From Agrococcus baldri (GTDB lineage: Bacteria; Actinomycetota; Actinomycetes; Actinomycetales; Microbacteriaceae), in assembly GCA_007988785.1 (NCBI GenBank), contig BJUU01000026.1, forward strand, positions 1 to 39,113: a stretch of 39,113 nucleotides of DNA, read 5' to 3'. Within the stretch, counting starts at the first letter, position 1. Each line of letters opens with the position of its first letter. The position numbers and the translations under genes were made by a program. Shown one piece after another: positions 24,955 through 32,243 of this stretch. The notes under the pieces were generated by a model, which was not told where the DNA came from, searched no databases, and saw nothing but the letters and a program-made list of their open reading frames with translations.

Positions 24955-25233
24955 TCATGCGATGCGGAAGCCGCGCTCGTCGCGCGGGTCGATGTCGTCG
25001 GCGTCGACGTGCTCGACGCGGGCGGCGGGCGGGCCGTGGGCGAGCCACGCAGCCATCTCTGCCACCGCATCCGGCTCGCCCTCGACCTCGGCCTCGACGG
25101 TGCCGTCGAAGCGGTTGCGCGCGCTCCCCGCCACGCCCAGGCGGCGGGCCTCGGCGGCGGCCGCCATGCGGAAGCCGACGCCCTGCACGCTGCCGTGCAC
25201 GACGAAGCGGCGGCGGATGCGGTCGGCGATCAG
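24955..25233 (-). CDS. Acylphosphatase with probable CTG start
   Basis: About 92 residues of acylphosphatase, which hydrolyses carboxyl-phosphate bonds. The signature VHGSVQGVGFR (catalytic Arg) and the catalytic Asn in GSARNRFDGTVEAEVEG are present. No ATG, GTG or TTG lies before the first beta-strand: GTG 25200 would remove it. CTG 25233 overlaps the stop of the upstream gene (CTGA) and has GAGGA about seven bases in front, so I use it. If the true start is GTG 25200 the protein would lack part of strand 1. Confidence 0.8.
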   Translation of the reverse strand: MIADRIRRRFVVHGSVQGVGFRMAAAAEARRLGVAGSARNRFDGTVEAEVEGEPDAVAEMAAWLAHGPPAARVEHVDADDIDPRDERGFRIA

Positions 25234-25574
25234 GGGTGGTCCTCGCGCGAATCGGTCTTGCGCGCCTCGACCTCGCTGTAGTCGTCCTCGCCCGACTCGA
25301 CCTCGTGGGCGGCCGGGTCCTGGCCGCTCGCCTCGCCCTCGTCCCACTGGGCCGGCAGCGCTTCGTTGGGCGTGCCGTCGCCGTGCACGGCTTCGCCGGT
25401 GGCGGGATCGTGCGCGGCGCCGTCGTGGCCCTCGCCGGGCGGGAACTCGTTGTGCCGGGTCGCGAACGAGCTCGCCGATCCGCTGCCCTCGGGCACCTCG
25501 TAGTGCTCGAGGTACTCGCCCTCGGGGTCTGTCTTCCGCTCGTCCGGATCGGGTCCGTGCTGGTGCCAGCTCAT
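25230..25574 (-). CDS. Small acidic hypothetical protein
   Basis: A 114-residue very acidic, His- and Gly-rich protein without membrane segments or recognised domain (WHQHGPDPDERKTDPEGEYLEHYEVP at the start; GEDDYSEVEARKTDSREDHP at the end). Two ATGs stand in tandem (25577 and 25574); AGGAG gives a better spacing to the second. The stop overlaps the acylphosphatase start. The composition recalls small stress-related proteins; function unknown. Confidence 0.65.
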   Translation of the reverse strand: MSWHQHGPDPDERKTDPEGEYLEHYEVPEGSGSASSFATRHNEFPPGEGHDGAAHDPATGEAVHGDGTPNEALPAQWDEGEASGQDPAAHEVESGEDDYSEVEARKTDSREDHP

Positions 25575-25688
25575 CATCGCTCCTGTCTTGGGTCGTCGAC
25601 CTGGCCTCACACTAGGTGCTCATGCTGGGACGTTCCAGGCCCCGTCTCGTGCGCACCGCATCCGTCTGCCGCGTGCCGCGCCCGCCGG

Positions 25689-25694
25689 TAGGCT
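25689..25694 (+). promoter_or_regulatory. -10 box TAGGCT before ychF
   Basis: TAGGCT is followed by eight bases and the GTG at 25703, with no ribosome site between, implying a leaderless or nearly leaderless message. Confidence 0.5.
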
Positions 25695-25702
25695 GGTCTG
25701 TC

Positions 25703-26776
25703 GTGGCACTCACCATCGGCATCGTCGGTCTCCCCAATGTGGGCAAGTCGACCCTCTTCAACGCTCTCACCAAGAACACCGTGCTCGCGGCGAACTACCC
25801 GTTCGCCACGATCGAGCCGAACATCGGGGTGGTCGAGCTGCCGGATGCGCGCCTGACGCGCCTGGCCGAGATCTTCGGTTCGCAGCGCATCCTGCCCGCC
25901 GCCGTGTCGTTCGTCGACATCGCCGGCATCGTGAAGGGCGCGAGCGAGGGGGAGGGGCTCGGCAACAAGTTCCTCGCGAACATCCGCGAGGCCGACGCGA
26001 TCGCGCAGGTGGTGCGCGGCTTCGGCGACGGCGACGTGGTGCACGTCGAGGGCACGGTCGACCCGTCCTCCGACATGGAGACCATCAACACCGAGCTGAT
26101 GCTCGCCGACCTGCAGACGCTCGAGAAGGCGATCCCGCGCCTCGAGAAGGAGCTCAAGGGCAAGAGGATCGACGCCTCGGTGCTCGCGGCCGCCATCGAG
26201 GCGAACGAGATCCTCAGCTCGGGTCGCACGCTGTCGCAGGCGGGGTTCGACACGACACCCATCCGCGAGCTCGGGCTGCTGACCGCCAAGCCGGTGCTGT
26301 TCGTCTTCAACGTCGATGAGGACGTGCTGGCGGATGCGTCGAAGAAGGCTGAGCTGGCGGCGCTGGTCGCGCCGGCCAAGGCGGTCTTCCTCGACGCGAA
26401 GGTGGAGTCGGAGCTCGTCGACCTGGAGCCCGAGGAGGCGCTCGAGCTGCTGCAGTCGCTCGGCCAGGAGGAGTCGGGCCTCGATCAGCTCGCCCGCATC
26501 GGCTTCGAGACCCTCGGGCTGCAGACCTACCTGACGGCGGGGCCGAAGGAGTCGCGCGCCTGGACGATCCGCAAGGGCGACACGGCACCGCAGGCCGCCG
26601 GCGTCATCCACACCGACTTCGAGCGCGGCTTCATCAAGGCAGAGGTCGTCTCCTTCGAGGATCTGGATGCGCACGGCTCGATGGCCGACGCGAAGGCCGC
26701 CGGTCGCGTGCGCATCGAGGGCAAGGACTACGTGATGGCCGACGGCGACGTGGTGGAGTTCCGCTTCAACGTGTAG
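25703..26776 (+). CDS. ychF: Redox-regulated ATPase YchF (Obg family)
   Basis: A 357-residue Obg-family P-loop protein that binds ATP rather than GTP and associates with ribosomes. The Walker A GLPNVGKST is at about residues 9-17, the switch motif DIAGIVKGASEGEGLGNKFL and the altered base-recognition motif FNVDED (replacing NKxD) mark YchF, and a C-terminal TGS domain ends in VMADGDVVEFRFNV. GTG 25703 fits the family N-terminus exactly. Confidence 0.97.
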   Translation: MALTIGIVGLPNVGKSTLFNALTKNTVLAANYPFATIEPNIGVVELPDARLTRLAEIFGSQRILPAAVSFVDIAGIVKGASEGEGLGNKFLANIREADAIAQVVRGFGDGDVVHVEGTVDPSSDMETINTELMLADLQTLEKAIPRLEKELKGKRIDASVLAAAIEANEILSSGRTLSQAGFDTTPIRELGLLTAKPVLFVFNVDEDVLADASKKAELAALVAPAKAVFLDAKVESELVDLEPEEALELLQSLGQEESGLDQLARIGFETLGLQTYLTAGPKESRAWTIRKGDTAPQAAGVIHTDFERGFIKAEVVSFEDLDAHGSMADAKAAGRVRIEGKDYVMADGDVVEFRFNV

Positions 26777-26791
26777 CGGCAGGTCTGTGCG

Positions 26792-27646
26792 TCACCCGTG
26801 TCGCATGTCCTGGAGCTGGTCGGCGATGCTGCGGGGCTCCCGCCCCAGCAGGCGCGCCAGCGTCGGGTCGGACTGCGCGAAGTGGCCGCTCCGCGTGGCC
26901 TGGAACATCGACAGGGCGAAGCGTGCAGCCGGTTCCGGCATGCCGGCCGCGACCTCCTCGGCGACCCACGCCTCGTCATCGACGATGGCGCGCTCGATGT
27001 GGCGCCCGGTGAGCTCGGACGCGGCTGCGGCGAAGTCGGCAAGGGTGACGGGCGGGGACGGCACCAGATCGACGGGACCGTCGTACGCCGCATCGCCGGC
27101 GAGGATCGCAGCCGCCGCTTCGGCTGCATCGCGACGGTCCACCCAGGGGAACGGGCCGTCGGCAGGCTTGGCGATCGTCCCCGTCCTCTGCCAGGGGCCG
27201 AGCAGCTGCGGCAGGTCACCGTAGAAGCCGTTGCGAAGCGCGGTCCACGGGACGCCGGAGGCAGCGAGGTGCTCCTCCGTGGCAGCGTGGATCGCCAGTG
27301 GCGGGTACGGGGTGTCGAAACCGGCTCCGACGGTGCTGGTGTAGAGGATCCGCTGTGCACCTGCGGCGACGGCGGCATCGATCGCTCTCCGGTGCTGGGC
27401 GACGACGTCGGCCGCGATGTCGCTGGATGAGACCAAGAGCACCTGCTCTGCCCCGGCGAAGGAGCGACGCAGGGCCGCGGGGTCGTCGTAGGTCCCTCGT
27501 CGCACGCGGATGCCGCGGCGTGCGAGGTGCTCCGCGCGAGACGGGTCGCGGACGCTGACGCCCAGCCGCTCTGCTGGGACTCGTTCGAGGAGGTGCTCGA
27601 CAGTGAGCCCGTTGAGTGCTCCGGTCGCTCCGGTCACCACGATCAC
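26792..27646 (-). CDS. NmrA-like NAD(P)-binding protein (quinone reductase-like)
   Basis: A 284-residue atypical short-chain dehydrogenase of the NmrA/QorB group. The dinucleotide motif GATGALNG is at residues 6-13, followed by RDPSRAEHLARRGIRVRRGTYDDPA and LLVSSSDIA. QorB-like proteins reduce quinones; TetR- or HxlR-controlled members respond to electrophiles. GTG 27646 is preceded by AGGAGACC. It is divergent from the TetR gene and the gap between them has two operator-like palindromes, so the TetR protein probably represses it. Confidence 0.9.
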   Translation of the reverse strand: MIVVTGATGALNGLTVEHLLERVPAERLGVSVRDPSRAEHLARRGIRVRRGTYDDPAALRRSFAGAEQVLLVSSSDIAADVVAQHRRAIDAAVAAGAQRILYTSTVGAGFDTPYPPLAIHAATEEHLAASGVPWTALRNGFYGDLPQLLGPWQRTGTIAKPADGPFPWVDRRDAAEAAAAILAGDAAYDGPVDLVPSPPVTLADFAAAASELTGRHIERAIVDDEAWVAEEVAAGMPEPAARFALSMFQATRSGHFAQSDPTLARLLGREPRSIADQLQDMRHG

Positions 27647-27703
27647 GACGGTCTCCTTTCAGAGGGGTGCTGCGCTCGCCGAACCGCGCCGCACGGCGAT
27701 GCT

Positions 27704-27728
27704 GAAGTTGATCGGGTCGGTCAACTTC
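27704..27728. promoter_or_regulatory. TetR operator 1
   Basis: GAAGTTGA and TCAACTTC form a perfect 8-base inverted repeat with a 9-base spacer. Its core is TTGATC-N5-GGTCAA, matching operator 2. On the minus strand TTGACC could serve as the -35 box of the NmrA-like gene. Confidence 0.7.
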
Positions 27729-27749
27729 CAGTCGCGTACGATGGTGCAT

Positions 27750-27775
27750 GAAGTTGACCACCCGGGTCAAGTTTC
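27750..27775. promoter_or_regulatory. TetR operator 2
   Basis: TTGACC-N5-GGTCAA (27754-27770, perfect) extended by GAAG on the left and GTTTC on the right. It lies 18 bases before the tetR start and 46 bases downstream of operator 1 (start to start). Confidence 0.7.
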
Positions 27776-27793
27776 GTGTGGAGAGGGGCGACG

Positions 27794-28375
27794 ATGACCG
27801 CATCCGGCGCTCCACCGACGCTGCGGTCGGATGCGCGCCGCAACGTCGACCGGATCCGTGTGGCGGCAGCGGAGGTCTTCCGTGCGCGAGGCCTGTCTGC
27901 GCCGCTCGAGGACGTGGCTGTGGCGGCCGGCGTGAGCAAGGCGACCATCTTCAATCGCTTCGGAGGGCGCATCGGGCTGATCGACGCGGTCATCGATGAC
28001 CTCGTCGCGAAGGAGCTGAAGGGCGTCATCGAACAGGCGCGGGCGGTCCCAGACGTGGGTGAGCGGATTCGTGTCTACGTCGGTGCGCTGCGGGAGCTGC
28101 AGTACCGACTGCCGGCTGTCAACGGCGTGCTGCTGCGGCAGTTCCCCGACTCGGGGTCCCTCATGGATCTCTGCCGCACAGGAGAAGCCTTCCACGGCGA
28201 ACTCGTCGCGCAGGGGCATGCCGCCGGCATCCTCGCCGACGGCTTCACCGCGCATGATCTCCATGCGCTGACCATCGACAACGCTCTTGCGCTCGAGCAC
28301 GGTGGCCGGCCACCCCGCGCGGACTACGACCGTCGGACCGCATTCGTCCTCGATGGGATCCGTCGACCTGCGTAG
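27794..28375 (+). CDS. TetR-family transcriptional regulator
   Basis: A 193-residue repressor. The N-terminal helix-turn-helix (about residues 12-60) has NVDRIRVAAAEVFRARGLSAPLEDVAVAAGVSKATIFNRFGGRIGLIDAVI; the rest is the ligand-binding helical domain. I use ATG 27794 with GGAGAGG upstream; GTG 27776 is in frame but lies on the ribosome site side of operator 2. Divergent with the NmrA-like gene and next to two matching palindromes, it most likely represses both. The inducer is unknown. Codon use is a little less GC-biased than in the core operon, consistent with accessory status. Confidence 0.92.
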   Translation: MTASGAPPTLRSDARRNVDRIRVAAAEVFRARGLSAPLEDVAVAAGVSKATIFNRFGGRIGLIDAVIDDLVAKELKGVIEQARAVPDVGERIRVYVGALRELQYRLPAVNGVLLRQFPDSGSLMDLCRTGEAFHGELVAQGHAAGILADGFTAHDLHALTIDNALALEHGGRPPRADYDRRTAFVLDGIRRPA

Positions 28376-28453
28376 CCGTTCGCGAGCGCGAGCACCGCGG
28401 CCTCCGTCGGGCCGTCGTGGATCATGTTCGCCGGCACGTCAACCGCGGATTCC
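28376..28453 (-). pseudogene. Relic of a short-chain dehydrogenase gene
   Basis: 78 bases that match the intact SDR gene (30024-30101) at 68 of 78 positions without a gap. In the SDR reading frame the piece reads through the active-site region but HYGTTK has become HDGPTE, so both the catalytic Tyr and Lys of YxxxK are lost. It fills the gap between the TetR stop and the stop of the convergent dehydrogenase gene. No other part of an SDR is present here. Confidence 0.8.
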
Positions 28454-28458
28454 CACGC

Positions 28459-29655
28459 TCACCGGCCGGGCCGGATGTGCGGATAGGCCGCATCGCGGCC
28501 CTGGAAGCTGAGGATGCTCTGGTTCTTGATCACGCCGTCATGGATCTCGATCGCGCGGGAGACCGTGAGGCTCTGCTCCCATGCGGCCGGCCCCTCCATG
28601 ACCGTGCGCAGGAACGGCAGCAGCGCCTCGCTGATCTCCCAGGTGGCCGAGTTCCACAGGTACGACGGACTGTGATCGACGGCGTAGTAGTTGACCTCCT
28701 GACCGACCGTGAACATCGGATCGTCGAACGTGGTGGGCTTCGCCCACTCGAAGCCCATGCCCTCGTCGCACGAGACGTCGATGATCAGGCTCCCCGTGGC
28801 GAACCCATCCAGATCCTCGGTCCGCAGGTAGGTCATCGGTGCGGAGACGTCCTGGAGCGTGCAGTTGACGACGATGTCGTGCGATGCCAGGAAGTCCGGC
28901 AGCAGGACGTTGCCGTCCTTCGTGAGCACCTCGCTCAGGTGGATCGGTCCCTCGTCGGTGTTGAGCTGGGAGATGTGCGCGCCGTGGATGGGGGAGCCGA
29001 CGGCCGCGATGCCGCGTTGCGTCAGGACCTGGATGTCGTGGATGCCCTGCGCGTTGAGGGCGGTCACGGCACCCCGCGCCGTTGCGCCGAATCCGATCAC
29101 GACCGCGCTGCGTCGTGGCCCGTAGTCACCCGTCGACCCGACCAGCCGCAGGGCATGCAGCACGGAGCAGTAGCCGGCCAGCTCGTTGTTCTTGTGGAAC
29201 ACGTGCAGGCTGAAGTCACCTCGACGAGTCCAGTGGTTCATCGCCTCGAAGGCGATCAGCGTCAGCCGGCTGTCGATCGCCGTCTGCGTCATCGCGGCAT
29301 CCTGCACGCAGTGCGGCCAGCCCCACAGCACACGTCCCGCGGGGATCGCCGCCACATCCGCCGCCTGCGGCTTCGGCAGGAGCAGCACGTCAGCGGCCTC
29401 GATCACCTCGGAGCGCACCGCGACCCTGCCGACGCGCGCCTCGACGTAGCCGGGCTCCAGCTGGAAGTCGGCACCGTAGCCGCGCTCCACGATCATCCGG
29501 GCGCGCACATCCGGATCGATCCGATCCAGGTGGTGAGGATGGATGGGCAGCCGCTGCTCGTTCTCCATCGAGGATCCTGCGAGCAGGCCGAGCGCGAGCA
29601 GACCACCGCTCGAAGATCCGGTTGCGGCTGGGGAGGACTGAGCGGTGCCGGACAT
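28459..29655 (-). CDS. Alanine dehydrogenase/PNT-family oxidoreductase
   Basis: A 398-residue NAD(P)-dependent enzyme of the alanine dehydrogenase, saccharopine dehydrogenase and N5-(carboxyethyl)ornithine synthase group. The N-terminus has LGLLAGSSMENEQRLPIHP and LLPKPQ (substrate-binding Lys), the Rossmann domain has AVVIGFGATARGAVTAL, and NCTLQD and IIDVSCDEGMGFEWAKP follow. The closest match in my memory is the carboxyethylornithine-synthase-like branch, so a role in an opine-like or amino-acid reaction is possible; the substrate is unproven. ATG 29655 has GGGAG five bases in front. The first 20 residues before the core are Ser/Gly-rich. It lies between an SDR relic and an intact SDR. Confidence 0.8.
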   Translation of the reverse strand: MSGTAQSSPAATGSSSGGLLALGLLAGSSMENEQRLPIHPHHLDRIDPDVRARMIVERGYGADFQLEPGYVEARVGRVAVRSEVIEAADVLLLPKPQAADVAAIPAGRVLWGWPHCVQDAAMTQTAIDSRLTLIAFEAMNHWTRRGDFSLHVFHKNNELAGYCSVLHALRLVGSTGDYGPRRSAVVIGFGATARGAVTALNAQGIHDIQVLTQRGIAAVGSPIHGAHISQLNTDEGPIHLSEVLTKDGNVLLPDFLASHDIVVNCTLQDVSAPMTYLRTEDLDGFATGSLIIDVSCDEGMGFEWAKPTTFDDPMFTVGQEVNYYAVDHSPSYLWNSATWEISEALLPFLRTVMEGPAAWEQSLTVSRAIEIHDGVIKNQSILSFQGRDAAYPHIRPGR

Positions 29656-29731
29656 CCGGACTCCCATCATCGGGGAACCGAGAGCAGCTCCTCGCCCGAG
29701 CCTACGCCGCGCGGCCGGCCGTGCTCGCCGC

Positions 29732-30523
29732 TCAGAGGATCGTGGTGAGCGTTCCTCCGTCGGCGCGCAGCGCGGCTCCGTTCGTCGCCGAGGAGTGCGG
29801 GGAGGCGAGGTAGAGCGCCAGGCTCGCGATCTCCGACGGCTCGATGAAGCGCTGCAGCAGCGACGTCCGGTTCTGTTGTGCGATCGCGGCCTTGGCGGCA
29901 TCCACCGGCATGTCTCGCGCTCGCGCGAGCTGCTCGACCGCCGCCGCGACGCCGTCCGAGTAGGTCGGCCCGCCGAGGATGCTGTTGACGGTGACGCGGG
30001 TGCCTCGAGTGGCCTTTGCGAGGCCGTTCGCCAGCGCGAGCGCCGCGGCCTTCGTCGTGCCGTAGTGGATCATGTTCGCCGGCACGTCGACGCCGGACTC
30101 GCTCGAGACGAAGATGATGCGTCCCCACCCGCGTTCGAGCATCCCGACGAACACCTGCCGGGAGAGGCGGACCCCGCTCATCACGTTGACGTCGAGGTAG
30201 CGCTGCCACTCGTCGTCGCTGATCGCGGCGAAGTCGCGGATGTCGAACACACCGACGTTGTTGACGAGGATGTCGACCTCGCCGACCGCGGCCACGAGGT
30301 GCTGCACCTGCGCCGCATCCGCGAAGTCCGCGGCGATCCCGGTGACATCCGCGCCGGGCACCGATGTCGTCAGCGCATCGACAGCGCGCTGCACGCCGCG
30401 CTCGTGTCGCCCGTTGAGCACGATCCGCGCGCCCTCGCGAGCCAGGCCCTCGGCGATCGCGTAGCCGATCCCGCGCGTCGAGCCGCTCACGAACGCCCGC
30501 TTGCCCACCAGCTCCAGATCCAT
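29732..30523 (-). CDS. Short-chain dehydrogenase/reductase
   Basis: A 263-residue classical SDR. The cofactor motif GSTRGIGYA is at about residues 14-22, NNVG at 89-92, the catalytic Ser in IIFVSSESG and the YxxxK in HYGTTKAAAL. ATG 30523 has GGCGAGGAGAGGC upstream. It is divergent from the MarR gene and the 100-base gap contains a 39-bp palindrome, so it is the probable target of that regulator. Substrate unknown. A part of a second copy survives at 28376-28453. Confidence 0.93.
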   Translation of the reverse strand: MDLELVGKRAFVSGSTRGIGYAIAEGLAREGARIVLNGRHERGVQRAVDALTTSVPGADVTGIAADFADAAQVQHLVAAVGEVDILVNNVGVFDIRDFAAISDDEWQRYLDVNVMSGVRLSRQVFVGMLERGWGRIIFVSSESGVDVPANMIHYGTTKAAALALANGLAKATRGTRVTVNSILGGPTYSDGVAAAVEQLARARDMPVDAAKAAIAQQNRTSLLQRFIEPSEIASLALYLASPHSSATNGAALRADGGTLTTIL

Positions 30524-30553
30524 GGTGCCTGCCTCTCCTCGCCATCACAATCA

Positions 30554-30592
30554 CTTGCTCAGGAAAGTGAATCTGACTTTCCTGCGCAAGTC
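30554..30592. promoter_or_regulatory. 39-bp MarR operator palindrome
   Basis: Arms ACTTGCTCAGGAAAGT (30554-30569) and ACTTTCCTGCGCAAGT (30577-30592) match at 15 of 16 positions over a 7-base spacer, the longest near-perfect palindrome I found in the window. It lies in the intergenic region of the divergent SDR and MarR genes. On the minus strand TTGACT (30589-30594) is a likely -35 box of the SDR gene. Confidence 0.8.
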
Positions 30593-30611
30593 AAAACCCG
30601 CGCGAGCCCGA

Positions 30612-30617
30612 TACGGT
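30612..30617 (+). promoter_or_regulatory. -10 box TACGGT of a leaderless transcript
   Basis: TACGGT-N6-ATG (30624). The DUF4262 gene has the same hexamer and spacing at 35326. Confidence 0.6.
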
Positions 30618-30623
30618 GGACGC

Positions 30624-31127
30624 ATGGCCGCACCCGACGCATCCGCACCCCTGACCGACGAGGAGCTGGAGACGTGGGCTGCGCTCGCGACCGTGCTGGA
30701 GTGGCTGCCGGCGGCCCTCGACGCGCAGCTGCAGCGGGATGCGCAGCTGACGCACTTCGAGTACGGCGTGCTCTACGCGCTCGCGAACGCTCCCGACGCG
30801 ACGCTCCGGATGAGCGTGCTCTCGGGCTACGCGAACAGCTCGCTCTCGCGCCTGTCGCGGGCCGCTGCGCGACTCGAGGCGAGGGGCTGGATGCGCCGCG
30901 CGCCCGATCCTGCGGACGGCAGGTTCACCTTGGCGATCCTCACGGAGGCGGGGCGGGACACGGTCGATCGAGCGACACCCGGCCACGCGAGCCTGGTGCG
31001 CGATCTCGTGCTCGACCGCCTCACGGGCCCGCAGAAGCGACACCTGCAGGAGAGCATGCATCGCATCATGCGAGCGACTCGAGGCGACAGCGGGTGGGTG
31101 CGATCCGGGGCTCGCTCGCTCAGTTGA
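30624..31127 (+). CDS. MarR-family transcriptional regulator
   Basis: A 167-residue winged-helix regulator: LTHFEYGVLYALANAPDATLRMSVLSGYANSSLSRLSRAAARLEARGWMRRAPDPADGRFTLAILTEAGR covers the HTH and wing. It probably represses itself and the divergent SDR through the 39-bp palindrome, released by a phenolic or similar ligand as is common in the family. Its last dozen residues (SGWVRSGARSLS) are encoded by one copy of the 33-bp direct repeat (31083-31115), so the C-terminus may have been rebuilt by the rearrangement that brought in arr. The 3' end overlaps the convergent arr by 8 bases. Confidence 0.93.
   Translation: MAAPDASAPLTDEELETWAALATVLEWLPAALDAQLQRDAQLTHFEYGVLYALANAPDATLRMSVLSGYANSSLSRLSRAAARLEARGWMRRAPDPADGRFTLAILTEAGRDTVDRATPGHASLVRDLVLDRLTGPQKRHLQESMHRIMRATRGDSGWVRSGARSLS
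31083..31115 (+). repeat. 33-bp direct repeat, left copy
   Basis: Identical to 32244-32276 except at two positions, with a run of 21 identical bases (31095-31115). It lies within the 3' end of the MarR gene. Confidence 0.85.
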
Positions 31128-31524
31128 TGATCTCGGCGTTCGGGTCCATCTGGGCCAGCCGGTCGCGCCACTGCTGCAGCGCCTCGGCCGACAGTCGCGC
31201 CCAGTCGTCTACCTCGCGCACGATGCGCAGCGGCTCGGTGCTGCGGTACGAGCGGGTCGGATTGCCGGGGAACTTCTTGTCGGTGACGTTCGGGTCGTCC
31301 TCGAACACGCCGATCGGCTCGACCAGGTACACGCGCGGCGGTGCATCACCGGGCGCGAGCTCGGCAGCGAGGCCCGCGCCCTCGCGCAGCGCGGTGAAGT
31401 AGATGTGTCGCATCACCACCTCCGGCCGATAGTTCGACCGGAACCCGGCCGTCAGCAGCGCACCGGGCTGGAGGTCGGCCTTCGTCCCGTGGAAGAAGGG
31501 CCCTGCATCGGGTGCGGCGGTCAC
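31120..31524 (-). CDS. arr: NAD(+)-rifampin ADP-ribosyltransferase
   Basis: A 134-residue protein with the whole Arr pattern: FFHGTKADLQPG near the start, HIYFTALREGAGLAAELA, VYLVEPIGVFEDDPNVTDKK, then the hallmark FPGNPTRSYRSTEPLRIV. Arr transfers ADP-ribose from NAD+ to a hydroxyl of rifamycins and inactivates them. Length and motifs are complete, so the enzyme is probably active. GTG 31524 is chosen because TACCGT stands six bases upstream on the minus strand, giving a leaderless message. It lies within a segment bracketed by a 33-bp direct repeat and next to a wrecked SUKH gene, which suggests it was gained by rearrangement rather than being part of the ancestral order. Confidence 0.93.
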   Translation of the reverse strand: MTAAPDAGPFFHGTKADLQPGALLTAGFRSNYRPEVVMRHIYFTALREGAGLAAELAPGDAPPRVYLVEPIGVFEDDPNVTDKKFPGNPTRSYRSTEPLRIVREVDDWARLSAEALQQWRDRLAQMDPNAEIIN

Positions 31525-31530
31525 GGGCTC

Positions 31531-31536
31531 ACGGTA
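31531..31536 (-). promoter_or_regulatory. -10 box TACCGT of arr (leaderless)
   Basis: On the minus strand TACCGT-N6-GTG (31524). Confidence 0.55.
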
Positions 31537-31572
31537 GCGGCTCGGGCCCGGCCTTCCGGCGCGCTCCCTGCC

Positions 31573-31731
31573 TCAGGCGTCGAGCCAGTCCGGCGGCAGC
31601 TGCCGCCCCACGGTGCCGGCGAGACGCTCGAGGTCATCGTCGCTGACGGGCCCGCGGAGGGTGCCCGCGACCTCCGGCAACCGGTCGTGCAGCACGCCTT
31701 CGATGATGTCCTATGCGGTATCGATGTCCGC
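31573..31731 (-). pseudogene. SUKH (SMI1/KNR4) gene remnant with internal deletion
   Basis: A broken copy of the intact SUKH gene at 33106-33669. The last 15 bases (stop and four codons) are joined directly to the first 144 bases, with 405 bases missing between. 405 is a multiple of three and the junction has two bases (AG) of microhomology. The 144-base part differs from the intact gene at three positions: one removes the GTG start (now GCG), one turns Trp7 (TGG) into TAG, and one is elsewhere. The remnant ends exactly at the stop codon of the SseB-like gene. It cannot make a SUKH protein. Confidence 0.92.
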
Positions 31732-32195
31732 TAGTCGTCGCCCTGCCGAAGCTTCGCGAGGTTCGGCAGCGGGCACCAGGAGCGGATCCGCGGGTAGTCG
31801 ATGGTGACGCCGATGACGCCGTGCTCGCCGAACGACATCGCCCAGTCCAGCGCTGCAGGCAGCTGCACGATGAACAGCGGGACGGGCTCGCCGGGAGCGA
31901 TGAGGCCGTTGGCCTCGGCTGCCTCCTTCGCGCGGGTGGCGCTGCTGAAGACGCAGAGCATCGGGCCGGCCTCAGCGGCCAGCATGTAGGGACGAACGCT
32001 CTCGGGCGTCCCCCGATTGATGCCTATCCAGAACTCCAGGGCAGCCACCGCTCTCCAGAGATCGATCTGCGGCTGCAGCTCGTCGGGCCGAGCACGCGCG
32101 ACCTGGTCGAGCCGGTCGATCTCAGCGACTGCCTGCGGGCTCGGCTCCAGCGCGCCGCGAGGCGGATCGGTCTGATCGGAGTTGGATGTGCTCAT
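31731..32195 (-). CDS. SseB-like small protein
   Basis: A 154-residue soluble protein. The middle and end (RPYMLAAEAGPMLCVFSSATRAKEAAEANGLIAPGEPVPLFIVQ ... GVIGVTIDYPRIRSW; quoted in parts) resemble the SseB N-terminal domain, which recurs beside immunity proteins and secretion-linked genes. The match is by pattern only. The first 30 residues are polar. ATG 32195 has TACGCT six bases upstream on the minus strand, again leaderless. It lies between the SUKH remnant and the right copy of the 33-bp repeat. Confidence 0.6.
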   Translation of the reverse strand: MSTSNSDQTDPPRGALEPSPQAVAEIDRLDQVARARPDELQPQIDLWRAVAALEFWIGINRGTPESVRPYMLAAEAGPMLCVFSSATRAKEAAEANGLIAPGEPVPLFIVQLPAALDWAMSFGEHGVIGVTIDYPRIRSWCPLPNLAKLRQGDD

Positions 32196-32201
32196 CGCGG
32201 A

Positions 32202-32207
32202 AGCGTA
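32202..32207 (-). promoter_or_regulatory. -10 box TACGCT of a leaderless transcript
   Basis: On the minus strand TACGCT-N6-ATG (32195). Confidence 0.5.
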
Positions 32208-32243
32208 CGTCGCCGTCCTGGCCGCGAGCCGCGAGCCGCTCGC

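Noticed and set aside
25245-25257. GCGAATCGGTC-like match to the right palindromic element
   Set aside because: About 11-12 bases only, inside a coding region, without the outer words; probably chance.
28459-29655. Calling the dehydrogenase a true alanine dehydrogenase (ald)
   Set aside because: Motifs fit the wider AlaDH/PNT superfamily, but several central motifs look closer to the carboxyethylornithine-synthase-like branch, so no specific gene symbol was given.
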